In this document: positions 11,545 to 21,959 of the stretch, piece after piece
Layout of the letters: every line of letters begins with the position of its first letter
How positions within the stretch are numbered: position 1 is the first letter of the stretch
NCBI RefSeq assembly: GCF_024679095.1
Contig: NC_066517.1
Location: forward strand, 18,635,600-18,699,599
Origin: Eriocheir sinensis
Lineage: Eukaryota > Arthropoda > Malacostraca > Decapoda > Varunidae
Reading direction: 5' to 3'
DNA: 64,000 nt
Made by a program: the position numbers and the translations under genes
The notes under the pieces: model-generated
Told to the model about the DNA's origin: nothing
Database searches by the model: none
The model's input: the letters and a program-made list of their open reading frames with translations, nothing else

Positions 11545-11554
11545 GTGCAATAAA
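10251..11554 (+). other. Probable 3' UTR/3' flank of the cuticle gene with a degenerate tandem repeat
   Basis: After the TAA at 10248-10250 the sequence is pyrimidine-rich. From about 10,570 to 11,220 a unit of roughly 130-160 bp recurs about five times with strong divergence, recognisable by GTGTGATTTA, GGAAAAC and CTCGCATTTCC. The first canonical AATAAA I see downstream is at 11,549-11,554, just after a (GT)n tract. That would imply a 1.3 kb 3' UTR if used; a non-canonical nearer signal is equally possible. Confidence 0.4.
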
Positions 11555-11782
11555 GAAATGGACCAATAAATGTTTTGCATAATCTCTCTTATACATCCTC
11601 CTCCTTCTCCGTATTCATCTATCATTACTATTACTATTACTATTACTATTACTATTGTTCATTTATTTACTATTTCATTTCCTTAAGCTCACGGTCACAA
11701 GTATGAGGTGATTTTCGTTGAGTTGCATTTCTTTTATTCTTTTCTATCTTTTACGTTTTCTCCCATAACATACAATCACTCC

Positions 11783-11825
<43 letters not shown>

Positions 11826-12053
11826 ACGACATCCATCTTGCTCTTAATTCCTGCTTCCCACCTTCGCTCCAGTAAGTTACGTCCCTTTATGGCCCCAACA
11901 CTTTGCATGCAGACACCACAATTCATCTTCGTCACCCTGAACATTCGTCTCTCTCTGTAATACTTTCCCGCAGCCTCCGTTCCTTGCGACACTGTGCAGC
12001 CCTTCCCAGCCAGACAGACGAGATATTACTCCTTGTTTTGTTAGGTTAGTATG

Positions 12054-12107
<54 letters not shown>
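11509..12107 (+). repeat. Microsatellite cluster
   Basis: (GT)n at 11,509-11,542, ACTATT repeats at 11,626-11,655, (CT)n at 11,787-11,822 and (GT)n at 12,056-12,106. Between them no gene is seen. Confidence 0.95.
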
Positions 12108-12108
<1 letters not shown>

Positions 12109-12269
12109 ATCTCTCCCCTCCTTCAGTATTTTTTTTTCCTTTCTCTCTCGTTAGTTGGTTTTGTATTAGCAACAACAGTCTTGTTCTTCTTTGGTAGGGT
12201 TGTATATGTTGTTGTTTTAAGTGCTTCCTTGAATGAGTATGAGATCGAGAGATTAGCATATTAGGTAGA

Positions 12270-12445
12270 AGGAGACAAATGTAGATAGATATATAGGTAG
12301 ATAGATATAGATAGATAGGTAGATAGATATAGATAGATAGATAGATAGATGGATGGAAAGATAGATAAATAGAAAGATGGATAGAGAGATTGTTAGATAG
12401 CTAGGTAGATAAACAGATAGATAGTCAGATAGATAAAAGGAAAGA
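12270..12445 (+). repeat. (TAGA)n microsatellite
   Basis: Interrupted GATA/TAGA/TAGG tetranucleotides. Confidence 0.95.
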
Positions 12446-12513
12446 GAGAGAGCGAGAGAGAAACTCACTTACCTGGCCTGGCCTATTACGGGGCCTTCCT
12501 CTCACTCTCAGGT

Positions 12514-12636
12514 AAGGAGGAGGAGGAGGAGGAGGAGGAGGAGGAGGAGGAGAGGTGATTGATAGGTGAGAGGGGAGGATCGATCAAATGAGGGATTGAT
12601 AATGTGTAGGAGGTGAAGGAACGACACAGGTGGTAA

Positions 12637-12718
<82 letters not shown>

Positions 12719-12765
12719 ATTTATCTATATCTAACTATCTATCTATCTATCTATCTATTTACTAT
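12514..12765 (+). repeat. (AGG)n, (CT)n and (TATC)n microsatellites
   Basis: (GGA)n at 12,514-12,552, (CT)n at 12,639-12,711 and TATC repeats to 12,763. Confidence 0.97.
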
Positions 12766-13089
12766 GGTGGTTCTAGTAACTGAAACAAGCACAAAACTAC
12801 CATTCGTAAAGTTATAATCATTTCCTCTTAGTCTTCAGGTAATTAAGCAGTTATGAAGTTAGTTTTCTTCTTATGTGTGTTCGGTACCATCTTAGCATAC
12901 TGGCCAAATGTAGGTAAATAAAGGCGTTGTGTTATTTATATACAGGGAATGGACTGTCCACCTCTTTTCACTCACTTCCACACGTAATTGGATGATTGAC
13001 TAATAAGATGGTTCTGCCCTGAGGATTTCGTTGTGTTGAAAGTGCCGGTAAATTTACGGATAAAAGGAGCTTCGCATAAGTTTCTTCAC
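12766..13089. other. Non-repetitive AT-rich spacer
   Basis: Nothing coding or structured is recognised. Confidence 0.4.
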
Positions 13090-13370
13090 CTATTATATCT
13101 TCATTTGTAGTAGTAATAGTAGTAGTAGTAGTAGAAGTAGTAGTAGGAGAAGGAGGAAGAGAAGGAGGAGAAGGAGCAGTTGTAGCATTAGTAGTGGTAG
13201 TAGTAGTAGGAAGAGGAGCATAAGTAGAAGAAATAGTAGTTTGCATAGTAGTGGCATAAATAGCAATAGCAGTCCTAGTAGTAGTAAATCAAGTCGAGGC
13301 TTCAACACTCTTCTAACCTCATCTAACCCTTTTTCCACGTCCTTTTTCATGTACCACGTATAGGCTCGTT

Positions 13371-13411
<41 letters not shown>

Positions 13412-13440
13412 TGTAGTAGTATTGCAAGGAAAGTATACAC
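13090..13440 (+). repeat. (TAG)n and related trinucleotide arrays flanking the cuticle-gene relic
   Basis: Interrupted AGT/TAG/AGG arrays occupy about 13,109-13,290 and a (GTA)n array lies at about 13,376-13,425. They mirror the intronic array of the cuticle gene at 9533-9690. Confidence 0.8.
13278..13361 (+). pseudogene. Relic of the cuticle gene's last intron/exon boundary
   Basis: The text around a (TAG)n array here repeats the end of the cuticle-gene intron: AAATCAAGTCGAGGCT, then CAACAC, ACCTAACC-like repeats, a CGTCCT motif and TTCATGTACCAC, which is the first codons of the last exon. After TACCAC the reading is GTA TAG, so the frame stops at once, and the acceptor CGCAG is lost. No R&R or acidic-tail coding follows. 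It is therefore a partial, dead duplicate. The alternative is that the shared segment is a dispersed repeat that happens to overlap the exon edge. Confidence 0.55.
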
Positions 13441-13499
13441 ATAAAATCATAACGAGGTCCATAAGTGGCGGGAACTACTTAATTGCTTGTAATGGTCGT

Positions 13500-14100
13500 T
13501 AGTGAAGGTGTGGGTGAAAGTCAGACAGTGTTCCATCTCTTCCTGTCTTTTTTTTCTCACTTCTAATTATTCATCACTTCACATCTTGTTCCTTCTACTA
13601 CTTGTTTGCATTATTATTTCCGTTATCCTCTTCCTGTTCTTCCTCCTCCTCCTCATCCTCCACTTTCTCTTCATCCCCGTCCTTCTTCCTCTTACTCGCA
13701 ATCCTTCCTCCTTTACCCTTCTCCTCCTTCTTCTCCTCTTCCTCGTTCTCGTCCATGGAGGTAGAAAGACTTATTATGTTCTCATCCCTCTAACTCTTAC
13801 TCTTAGTCCCCATCTCTCCTCTTTTTCCTCCCTCCTTCCTCTTACACCTTTTCATACGTCCTCCTCCTCCTCCTCCTCCTCTTCGTGCCAGCAGACAGAG
13901 AAGTACATCACCCCAACACAAGTAATCAAGATCTTACACAGGAAATCAGTCCCCCCCCCCCCTCCCCGTAACCTTTCTGCCTTCATGCCTCCCCCCCCAT
14001 AAGACAGCAAAAACCGGGAGTCAAGGGACATAAGTTCACCGTGACCTGATTGGCGACGCGGCCTGACCCTCGACCTCTCGTGGGCGTGAAATGTAACCAA
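13500..14100 (+). other. Pyrimidine-rich spacer
   Basis: CTTCCTCCTCC-rich sequence, with two C runs near 13,950 and 13,990. Hydrophobic open frames here are translations of the biased sequence. No gene is seen. Confidence 0.5.
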
Positions 14101-14119
14101 CCCACACAGGTGACTGACA

Positions 14120-14159
<40 letters not shown>

Positions 14160-14249
14160 TGGTGAAGCTTATAATCTCCTGTATTTTTTTTCATTTCGAA
14201 CATAATTTGATACTTTTAACAAATACATTCCATTAATCAACTACTCTTC

Positions 14250-14290
<41 letters not shown>

Positions 14291-14418
14291 TATCACCGGA
14301 TTGAATCAAGCTTGTAATGCTCTGAATTTTATAACATTATTTGCATATGAATCCTTAAAGCTGTGCGCTGTACTTTTGACTCACACACACACACAAAAAA
14401 AACATTAAGCACTTGTTC

Positions 14419-14465
<47 letters not shown>
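14120..14465 (+). repeat. Three (GT)n tracts in a row
   Basis: (GT)n at 14,120-14,155, 14,252-14,288 and 14,421-14,463. Similar words (TAATCTCCTGTA/TAATGCTCTGAA, CATTCG-like) between them suggest a ~150-bp tandem duplication. Confidence 0.9.
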
Positions 14466-14898
14466 CCTCACCTCGTTTCCCCCCCTTAATGGGTCACCTT
14501 TGAGGGGCGTGACCTTAAGTAAGTCGTTGAGTCGTGGGTGGAGCAACAGTCCCAGCGAGGCGGGGAGGGGGGGGGGGCTGGAGGGGGCTGGCACGTGAGG
14601 AGGAGGGCCGTCAAGAGGTCCTCATCCCCATAATTAGCGGGCACACTCCTGAGTCTTGGGAGTCGCCATGAAGTGTTTCCTCAGTGTGTTGGGCAACCCT
14701 CCCGACACCGGCCGTGTACTGTTTTGTTGTGACATTTGTACCGTATCACTGGCCAGTTTTTTTTTTTTTTTTTTTTTAACCGGCACAGTTTTTTACACTT
14801 TTTCCTGCACCATCAGCTAAATCAGTACCATCAGCATAGTATACGACCCCATATCATTGGCTCTGGAAGGACATGGTGTCACGAAACTGCCAAAAATG
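14466..14898. other. Mixed spacer with G-rich and poly-T stretches
   Basis: GC-rich at 14,470-14,720, then 17 T at about 14,759-14,776. An ATG in good context at 14,668 starts a short frame that runs into the T tract. I see no supportable gene. Confidence 0.35.
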
Positions 14899-15368
14899 CT
14901 TAACCAAAATTATTAACATGGAAAGTCTCTGTTGAGGCGTTGAAAGTGTATAATTATCGTGAATTAGCTAACCTCTTCATCGTTCACATAAATTCCAGAT
15001 TCAATTCACTAAAGGGGCTATTACACTGGGGAAATTTTCCGTGGATCTTCAGTCAAACCACGATTTCCGCTGGCGTGGTTCTCATTTGTTTCTTGTTATT
15101 GCTGCTGCTGATGATGGTGAGTAATACCGTCGTCCTTCGGTGAAATGTGCCGTAGCTTTGGAAGATCGTAGACACGTCAGAAAACCACGAAAATATGAGA
15201 ACCACGCCAGCGGAAATCGTGGTTTGACTGAAGATCCACGGAAAACTTGCCCCGTTAGTGAATTGAATCTGGAATATATGTGAACGACGAGGAGGTTAAC
15301 TAATTCACGATAATCATACACTTGCAACGCCTCAACAGAGACTTACCATGTTAATAATTTTGGTCAAG
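14899..15368. mobile_element. Foldback (long inverted repeat) element
   Basis: The arm at 14,899-15,085 is nearly the perfect reverse complement of 15,195-15,368 with a handful of mismatches and one ~13-bp indel. About 109 bp of spacer separates them. Shared landmarks are CTCTGTTGAGGCGTTG, CGTTCACATA, CCAGATTCAATTCACTAA and GATCTTCAGTCAAACCACG. No convincing coding potential is visible. It may be a foldback MITE or a source of hairpin RNA. A single arm recurs at 17,015-17,095. Confidence 0.85.
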
Positions 15369-15540
15369 ATTAGTTATATTAAAGCCTCCATATCCCGCTT
15401 CCTACCATACGAAGTACTCTACTATTGTCATAAATGCCTTCCACTAACCTTTGAACCTCCGTGTTGTCTTCCGGGAGGTTTACAGATCCGTAGAAAACAT
15501 ACATGAGAACAGAAGAGTCAGTTGGTTAAGTAGGAAACGA

Positions 15541-15745
15541 GATATCAGCGCGTTAGCAAAACCAATCTTTACTCGCATTTTTAAACGTCAAGTTATCATA
15601 AACCATCTTCTATAAGAGCAAATTAAGGAGGATTGACAAGAGATATTAGCCCGTTAACAAAACCATTCTTTACCTTCATTTTTAAACGTCGAATTATGTT
15701 AACAATCTTTCCTAAGGCAAGGTAAAGAGGACTTACAAGGGGACT
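15541..15745 (+). repeat. ~100-bp tandem duplication
   Basis: AGATATCAGCGCGTTAGCAA and AGATATTAGCCCGTTAACAA start the two units; both contain CATTTTTAAACGTC and AAAACCA. Confidence 0.8.
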
Positions 15746-16237
15746 ACTTTCCGAAGGAGCTATAGTTATTCCCCAATCGAGCCAATCACAGCATAGGAGA
15801 GGGAGAGGGGGCGACTTCTACATTAGACGGACTTCAACTTGAGTATATACGGAAAATACGAATTTAAATCAGAAAACAAAGACAAAAGAATGCTGTTATG
15901 CAGGGTTTGAATAGTCTCATACAGGTAATTATCAACAGGTAGGGATAAGGGGATGCGCGCGCAGACAGACTCCTGAGGAAATCGCTGAACTGCTCAATCG
16001 GGCGAGAGCGGCGGAGGAGCGAGGAGGCGAGCGGAGGAGCAAAGGGACGAGGGCCTGCCGAAGGGGTGACCAGCGTGACCAAAGGAGGTATGCAGTATGT
16101 CATTGCTTGTGGTCATCTTACCTTCTTACCCTTGATATGTATTCATGTTTTTTAACTCGTTCCCTTTCGTAATAAAGAAGATATATAGGTGTTTGCCATT
16201 CCACGTAACTTAAATATCCACTTCAAGGACTTTAGAA
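15746..16237. other. Spacer with a short Glu/Arg-rich coding-like patch
   Basis: Plus-strand bases around 15,957-16,090 read TPEEIAELLNRARAAEERGG in one frame, helical in character. The frame lacks start and splice evidence. It could be a decayed transposon ORF. Otherwise nothing is seen. Confidence 0.2.
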
Positions 16238-16500
16238 CAGCGCTTCCCAAAGTGAGGGGTACTGCCCACCTGGTGACGGTGGAAAGATCTAGGGGGAGGG
16301 CGTGAGGAAAGTTTTTTTTTTTTTTTTAATGTGAATGACAACCTTTCACAAACAGTGGTTCCCAGCCAGGGATTCATGGAAGAATGTCAAGGGGTCCATA
16401 GAGATTATAATTGTTTTTAAATGTTATACTGGAATTAGGAGACATGCGGCACGTAATAAAATTCATCGTTCTAAATTATCTAAAAGTGCTTTCAAGGGAG
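16238..16500 (+). mobile_element. Possible hAT-type transposon remnant
   Basis: CAGCGCTTCCCAAAGTG at 16,238 and CAGTGGTTCCCAGCCAGGG at 16,353 resemble the ends of hAT-family elements (CAGNGNTTCCCAA...). A 15-T run lies between them. I found no matching inverted right end, so this rests only on end-like motifs. Confidence 0.3.
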
Positions 16501-16721
16501 GCTAACTGCCTCTAGGACGCAGCCTTCCTTGATTAAATTCTAATTACACGCGACTATGTACATGTATATAATCTTGCACGTGATGACTTTCATAGTGAGA
16601 CCTCGAGCCAGTGTTGGTGGTTCAGCGGACCGGCGGTGACGCAACAATAAACAAATGGTAGTCAGGTATTCACGCTGTTGATCAGTCGCTGGCTCCAGGA
16701 GTTTTTCTGCACCTCAGTTCT

Positions 16722-16885
16722 CAGAGCACTTGTTCCTAAACATTTTCTGCCCCCGTCCTTCAAGGTTCACCAAGTCAACCTGATAAGGTTCTTCAGTATT
16801 TACTAACTACCACTGCCTCCGATTTTCAGCCATCAATGTCTTGTGACAAATGGAAAAGGTGCATGGCTATGAATGAACACTCACC
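16722..16885 (+). repeat. Diverged interspersed repeat, copy 1
   Basis: The text CAGAGCACTTGTTCCTAAA, TTTTCTGCCCC, GTCCTTC and GCTATGAAT recurs in the same order at 17,674-17,825. Similarity by eye is about 75-80%. No coding or terminal motifs are recognised. Confidence 0.6.
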
Positions 16886-17014
16886 CAGCTGATTATTGTG
16901 TGACCTACTCTCGGAGGCTTAGCTGTGAGGGTTTAAACTCATTGGGGAGTGAACGATTGTGGAAACTCGATTATGATTTGATAATTTTCACAAACCCGCA
17001 ATGGTTCAAGAGCC

Positions 17015-17095
17015 ATTAACTAATTTACGGTACTTATAAACTTTAAACGCCTCAACAGACTTATCATATTAATCATTTTGGTTAAGATTAGTTAC
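17015..17095 (+). mobile_element. Solo arm fragment of the foldback family
   Basis: The text ATTAACTAATTTACGG, CGCCTCAACAGACTTATCA and TTTTGGTTAAGATTAGTTA matches the distal end of the right arm of the 14.9-15.37 kb foldback, at perhaps 80-85% by eye, in the same orientation. The rest of the element is absent. Confidence 0.65.
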
Positions 17096-17673
17096 AACAT
17101 CTGAGAGTGCAACTAATAACCATTAAATAACCTTTTTAATCAAACAACGAGTTCCAGTGGACGGTTAGCCCAATAGCCCATTATCAGCTTATTGTTATGC
17201 GAACTCGATTATGGAGCTCGGTTATAGTTAAAAGCTGCGGGTACAGACAGTCACTTGTATTCATGTATCTTGCACTGTGCTCTGTATATGATGAACTTTG
17301 AGTAATTTTTGCTTTGTTCGCAGGTTGGCGCCGCCCGACCCGACCCTGTTCACTGGTTCAGCCACGCCGCCAGCCTGCCACGCCGACCCCCGAAACTCTG
17401 CTCCACATATAAGTATTGTCTTGTATACAGTAATGGAGTAGTTTTTGTTACTCAGCCTGTAGAACAAGTCATTTAATGCTATGCCTAAAGATTTCATGCT
17501 CGTGATGTGACCGATCTACTGTCACTTAAGTAAAGGTCTCAATTTTTTTTTTTTTTTTTTCTTGTCTGTTCATGAAACGAGTGTATACTTCACTATTCTT
17601 CGCTTGCTGGACCCACTAAGGCATTTTCATAAACCCACTTGCAACATGTTTATTTTTTTTTCACCCGGGTCCC

Positions 17674-17825
17674 CAGAGCACATGTTCCTAAATATTTTCT
17701 GCCCCAGTCCTTCCAAGTTCACTAAATCAACCTTTAAAGCCTTCATTAGTATCAACTTATTACCGCTGCCAACGATTGTCAACCAACATCCTGCGGAAAA
17801 AGGATAAAGGCGTTGCTATGAATAC
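17674..17825 (+). repeat. Diverged interspersed repeat, copy 2
   Basis: This is the direct counterpart of 16,722-16,885, ending immediately before the poly-T of the antisense SINE at 17,836. The two copies and the solo foldback arm suggest a nest of successive insertions. Confidence 0.6.
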
Positions 17826-17835
17826 CCGACAGGCA

Positions 17836-18016
17836 CTTTTTTTTTTTTACATCTCCGCCTGTAGCGCCGGTAGGCTTTCTTCAGGGGCCTGGCGGTCGGC
17901 CCAAGCCTGTCATGACGCAGGCAATTTTTATAATGGCGCCAGTTATGCTTGGCTCATGCTGCCCCCCGGAACTCATTTTTTATTCACTTGGACAGTTCCT
18001 TCTAGAGTTCGGGTTG
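17836..18016 (-). mobile_element. Antisense SINE 3' domain with oligo(A) tail
   Basis: On the minus strand it runs GAGTTCCGGGGGGCAGCATG, GGCTTGGGCCGACCGCCAGG, GAAAGCCTACCGGCGC and then an oligo(A) tail (the T run at 17,837-17,850). The same blocks appear in plus orientation at 63,657-63,772. The match stops at AACCCGAACTC near 18,016, so the tRNA-like head is missing. Confidence 0.75.
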
Positions 18017-18248
18017 ATGCAGAGTGAGTTATGGGAGGCTCACCCATCAGGCAAGTCGCTGCAGTACACTGCAGTATCCTCAGGTGTTACCAATCCTCAT
18101 GTGCACCTGTAAGAAACTTCACCTGTTATTACTACATTCAGGCTTCAGGCCATTATGGGAGGGGGCTACTGCAGCTAGAGTCATGGGGTCCACACACACA
18201 AAACAGCTCCCCTCTAAACCCTCTTTCTCAAAAATTAAAGCTCATCAT

Positions 18249-18340
18249 GTGAGTTCAGAAGGCTCAGTGTGGATGTAGTGGGAATCTCTTAAGACTTAAG
18301 AGAGTCCCACTACATCCACATTCAGCCTTCTGAACTCATC
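18249..18340. repeat. Near-perfect palindrome, ~45-bp arms, beside the gap
   Basis: GAGTTCAGAAGGCTCAGTG and TGGATGTAGTGGGAATCTC on the left match the reverse complement of GAGTCCCACTACATCCACA and TTCAGCCTTCTGAACTC on the right. The centre is CTTAAGACTTAAG. Confidence 0.9.
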
Positions 18341-18350
18341 TGATAGGCCA

Positions 18351-18450
18351 NNNNNNNNNNNNNNNNNNNNNNNNNNNNNNNNNNNNNNNNNNNNNNNNNN
18401 NNNNNNNNNNNNNNNNNNNNNNNNNNNNNNNNNNNNNNNNNNNNNNNNNN
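18351..18450. other. Assembly gap (100 N)
   Basis: Exactly 100 N, the conventional placeholder for a gap of unknown size. It is flanked on the left by a palindrome and on the right by an inverted copy of the window's first kilobase, so the join should be treated as unproven. Confidence 0.99.
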
Positions 18451-19470
18451 ACAAACACTGACTTAGGAAATGTTTACAAACAAAATGAGAGAACAAACAA
18501 ACAAACAAACAAAACATCGACTTAGAAATGTTTATGAATGAAAATGGAGAGGAACAAACAAACAAAACACTGACTTTGAAATGTTTGGCGAATGAAATGA
18601 GAAAATGAGAAAGGAATCAATCATTTCACTTTTATCTCTCCTCATTTCTCCTTTCTCCCTCCTCTCTCCTTTCCTTTCTCCCTTTATTCTTCCCTTTCAC
18701 TTATCTTCACTCTTCCTTCTTATCTACTTCCTCCTTCTTCTCCTTTCTCCACTCCCTTTTTTCTCCCTATCTACCTTGCATCCTCTTCTCCTCCTCACTT
18801 TCCTTTTCTTTACTCTCCCTTTCACTTTGTCTTATTCTTCCTTTTATCTACTGTCCCTCCTTTCTTCTCTCTTCTAATTCCTTCTTTTCCCTTATCTACC
18901 TTGCATCCCTCTTCCTCCTCACCTTCCTTTCTTTTACTCTCCCTTTCACTTTGTCTTTATTTTCCTTCATTCACTGTCCCTCTCCATCTTCTCCTTCCTC
19001 TCTCTCATACATCTTTATCCACACTTTTTCCTTTCCTTCTCTCCACCTCCTTCATCTCTCTCTTCCCCCTGTCTCTCTCACATCTCACTTAGCCGTTCTT
19101 TCATCAGTTCCAAATACGGTATAATCCACTGCTTAAACGCTTCTCTCAATTTCCAATACTTGACCTTTACTAATATTTGGAAGGTTGGTGCTGAGAGGGC
19201 GAAAGAGGGAAGAGAAGAGGTAGAGGAGAGAGGGAAAGGAAGAGGAGGAAAATGGAAGAGGGTAGAGAAGGAAAGAGGTGAAGGAAACGGGGAGAAAGGA
19301 GAGAAGGAGAGGAAAGGAAGGAAGAGGGGAGAGGAAAGTAAGAAGGTGCGATTGAAGGAGATGGAAGAGGAGGGATGAAAGAAGGAGAGGAAGAGAAGGA
19401 ACAGGGAAGAGAAGAGGAAAAGAGAGGTAGTGAGGGAGAGAGGATAGGGAAAGGGAGGAAGAAGAAGAGA
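18451..19470 (-). repeat. Right copy of the large inverted repeat
   Basis: It starts at the gap with ACAAACACTGACTTAGG and reads through the left copy in reverse. The non-repetitive block at about 19,067-19,195 (CTCACTTAGCCGTTCTTTC, CCAAATACGGTATAATCCA) matches 311-450. Differences include many single-base indels in homopolymers. Confidence 0.85.
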
Positions 19471-19559
19471 GGAGAAAGGAAGAGAGAGAGGAGAGAGGAG
19501 TGAAGGAAAGGGAGGAGTAAGAAAGAATGTAAGGAAGGGGAAGGAATTTCAGTGATAAA

Positions 19560-20300
19560 TTAATTCAAATGTCTTTTTTCAAGTGGCAAACGACAATAAT
19601 AGTTACTTTCCTCCTCCTCCTCCATTACTACCATTACTACTACTACTACTACTGCTTGTATTAATATAGAATCCAAGCCTAATAAATATAAAACAATAGA
19701 GAAGTTGAGGAGAGTAAATATTAAATGACGTAATAGAGCCAGACAATATACGAAGGTAAAATATGTAGAGAAAGACAAGAGGAAGGGAAGGGGAGAGAGA
19801 GGAGGCAAAGGAGGAAGGAAGGAAGGGAAGGAAGGAAGAATAGGAGGAAAAAGATAGTTAAAGGAGAATAGTGAAGATGGAGAAGAGAAGAAAGAGAGAA
19901 GGAGAGATAAATGAATGAATGAATGAATGAATGAAGGAAGGAAGGAAGAATAGGAGGAAAAAAGAAGAAGGTAAGGCGAAAATGAGACGAAGATGAATGG
20001 AGAAATGAAAAATAGAAAAGAAAAAGAGGAAAAAAAGAGATAAATGAATGAATGAATGAAGGAAGGAAAGAGGAGATTAGAGAGAATGAGAGGAAGGATG
20101 AAGAGAGGAAACAGAAAAGAAGAGAGGAGGGAAGGAGATAAAAGTGAATGAATGAATGGAGGAGGGAAGAACAGGGAGAAGAAGAGGAGGAATATGGATG
20201 AATGGAGAAAAGATAGAGAGAGGAAGGGAGAGGGAGGGAGGGGAGGAGGGAGGAGGGTGGAGAAGCGAGAGGGAGGCAGTAAGGAGGAGGGGAGGCGAGG
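19560..20300 (+). repeat. Purine-rich GAAG/GAAT tandem array
   Basis: Units of ~120 bp contain ATGAATGAATGAATGA and GGAAGGAAGAATAGGAGG. Long Ser/Phe-rich minus frames are by-products. Confidence 0.85.
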
Positions 20301-20347
20301 TGAGAAATGAGTTCCAGAAGGAAGGTCATGCGTGTTTTTGTAGAGGT

Positions 20348-20627
<280 letters not shown>

Positions 20628-20639
20628 AGGCGCGGGCGT

Positions 20640-21179
20640 GTGATAAGCCTATATAATGAGTGTGACCTTGATAAAAATTCGTCCACAATTCTCTCTCTCT
20701 CTCCCATAATATCGCTTTTTTGTCATCATAATTACATGAGCTAACATCAATTGAAGGCGTAATTTTAGTTGCTTTTTCAGTTTATTTTCACGTCGATGTA
20801 TATTTGTACGATAATACTTAACTTTCGGGCAAAAATTGATACATTCTTATCATTAATATATTCTTTTCCTTTCGTGTCCACTAAAAGGCCAAAAGAAAAG
20901 TTGTAAATATTGCTTCTCATTGCATCATTTTTTCTCTACGCGTGAAATCGTGCATGACTCTATCATAGGAGAAAAAAAAGTTGAATTCAGAATTGTTGCA
21001 GATCTTGTTTCTGTTCATCATTTATACACAACGCTCAACCTACAGACAACGTGAAAAGCAAAAATTGAAAAGAAAGATAGATTCAGTAGTGATGGAGGTC
21101 TTGTTTCTTCATTCTGACCTACGCTTGCAGTGAAATCATGTCAAAAAAAAAAAAGATGAAACATGTCTCTTACATCGTC
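20640..21179. other. AT-rich spacer, no gene seen
   Basis: Weak internal repetition (GAAAAGTTG, TTGCAGATCTTGTTTC vs GGAGGTCTTGTTTC) suggests a degenerate ~140-bp tandem duplication near 20,880-21,130. Confidence 0.4.
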
Positions 21180-21428
21180 CTGAGGTCGCTGCGCTCTCAA
21201 TGGAAAGTGAAGTGAGGGCGAGGACGAAAAATAAGACAAGTGGACGGGTTGGTATTCAAGCCGACGGACGGCGTTCGCCGTCTGACACTCGAGACACATT
21301 TGGCAGACGAATCAGAATCAAATCCACAACAACGGCGGGGCACAAGGTGGAGTCGGTCCGCGGCAAGGCGTGTTATCTGACGCTCTGCTCTTTGTTGTTT
21401 TTCTTGTTTGTGCCTTCCATACACACAG
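21180..21428. other. GC-rich, CpG-containing segment upstream of the candidate exon
   Basis: The sequence is non-repetitive and rich in CG dinucleotides (GGACGGGTTGG, GACGGCGTTCGCCG, GGTCCGCGGC). Open frames exist but resemble no family. It may belong to the same island as the CCAAT/CRE cluster. Confidence 0.3.
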
Positions 21429-21650
21429 GCGGCGTTGGTCGTTACCTGCATGGCTGTGGCTGCGGGAGGCACGGAGGATGTCGTCAGCGTCGGAGACAAG
21501 CCTGCCACTGTGCCTGCCTCGCGTCGGGCCTTCAATATAGCGATCCCCACACCACGCCCTTTAAACCCAGGACAAGCAGGATTACGCGGCGCAGACCAGC
21601 CATTGGGCCAGGACAGTGACGTGGGTGTCGGTGCACCACGGTCTAACTAG
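21429..21650 (+). CDS. Candidate exon of a small secreted protein (function unknown)
   Basis: A strong acceptor (TTGTTGTTTTTCTTGTTTG, then CATACACACAG) precedes 21,429. From there 73 codons are open to TAG at 21,648-21,650. They begin AALVVTCMAVAAGG, a hydrophobic stretch that would complete a signal peptide if an upstream exon supplied Met-Lys, as in many arthropod cuticle genes. The rest is rich in Ala, Pro and Gly (ASRRAFNIAIPTPRPLNPG). The codons are GC-rich compared with surroundings. No domain is recognised, and the first exon was not found. It may be chance coding in a GC-rich island. Confidence 0.25.
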   Translation, partial: AALVVTCMAVAAGGTEDVVSVGDKPATVPASRRAFNIAIPTPRPLNPGQAGLRGADQPLGQDSDVGVGAPRSN

Positions 21651-21660
21651 GCCCTCTAAG

Positions 21661-21880
21661 CCAATCAGCGGGTAATGGGGAGTGACGTCATGCTTCCAGG
21701 GACCAATGGCGTGGCTGGGAACTAACGAATGTCGATAGTGACGTCACGGACCCAGGCGACGCTGTGCTCTCATTGGTGACCTTCCTCAGGGCCGTAAGAA
21801 AGCAAGTTGTTGGCTACGGTGGTCAGGCGAGAAAGGGAGAAGAAGGCGGAGAGAAAAATGGAGAAAATAAAAGGCTGGCT
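21661..21880 (+). promoter_or_regulatory. CCAAT/CRE cluster, promoter-like
   Basis: CCAAT occurs at 21,661 and 21,703, with the inverted form ATTGG at 21,772. Two perfect TGACGTCA sites lie at 21,683-21,690 and 21,739-21,746. An AATAAAAGG TATA-like motif follows near 21,867. CREB/ATF-type and NF-Y-type factors bind such sites. Orientation is uncertain: the TATA-like motif favours plus, but no downstream first exon is evident. Confidence 0.4.
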
Positions 21881-21959
21881 GGTTAGTGTTACGTGCTGGG
21901 CGTTAAAAGGAGCCGTCAGCCACGTGCCACTGATTAGCACACCTTTCTCTCATCAGGGT

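Noticed and set aside
14668..14775. ATG in good context starting MKCFLSVLGNPP
   Set aside because: The frame runs into a poly-T tract and shows neither signal peptide quality nor downstream exon support.
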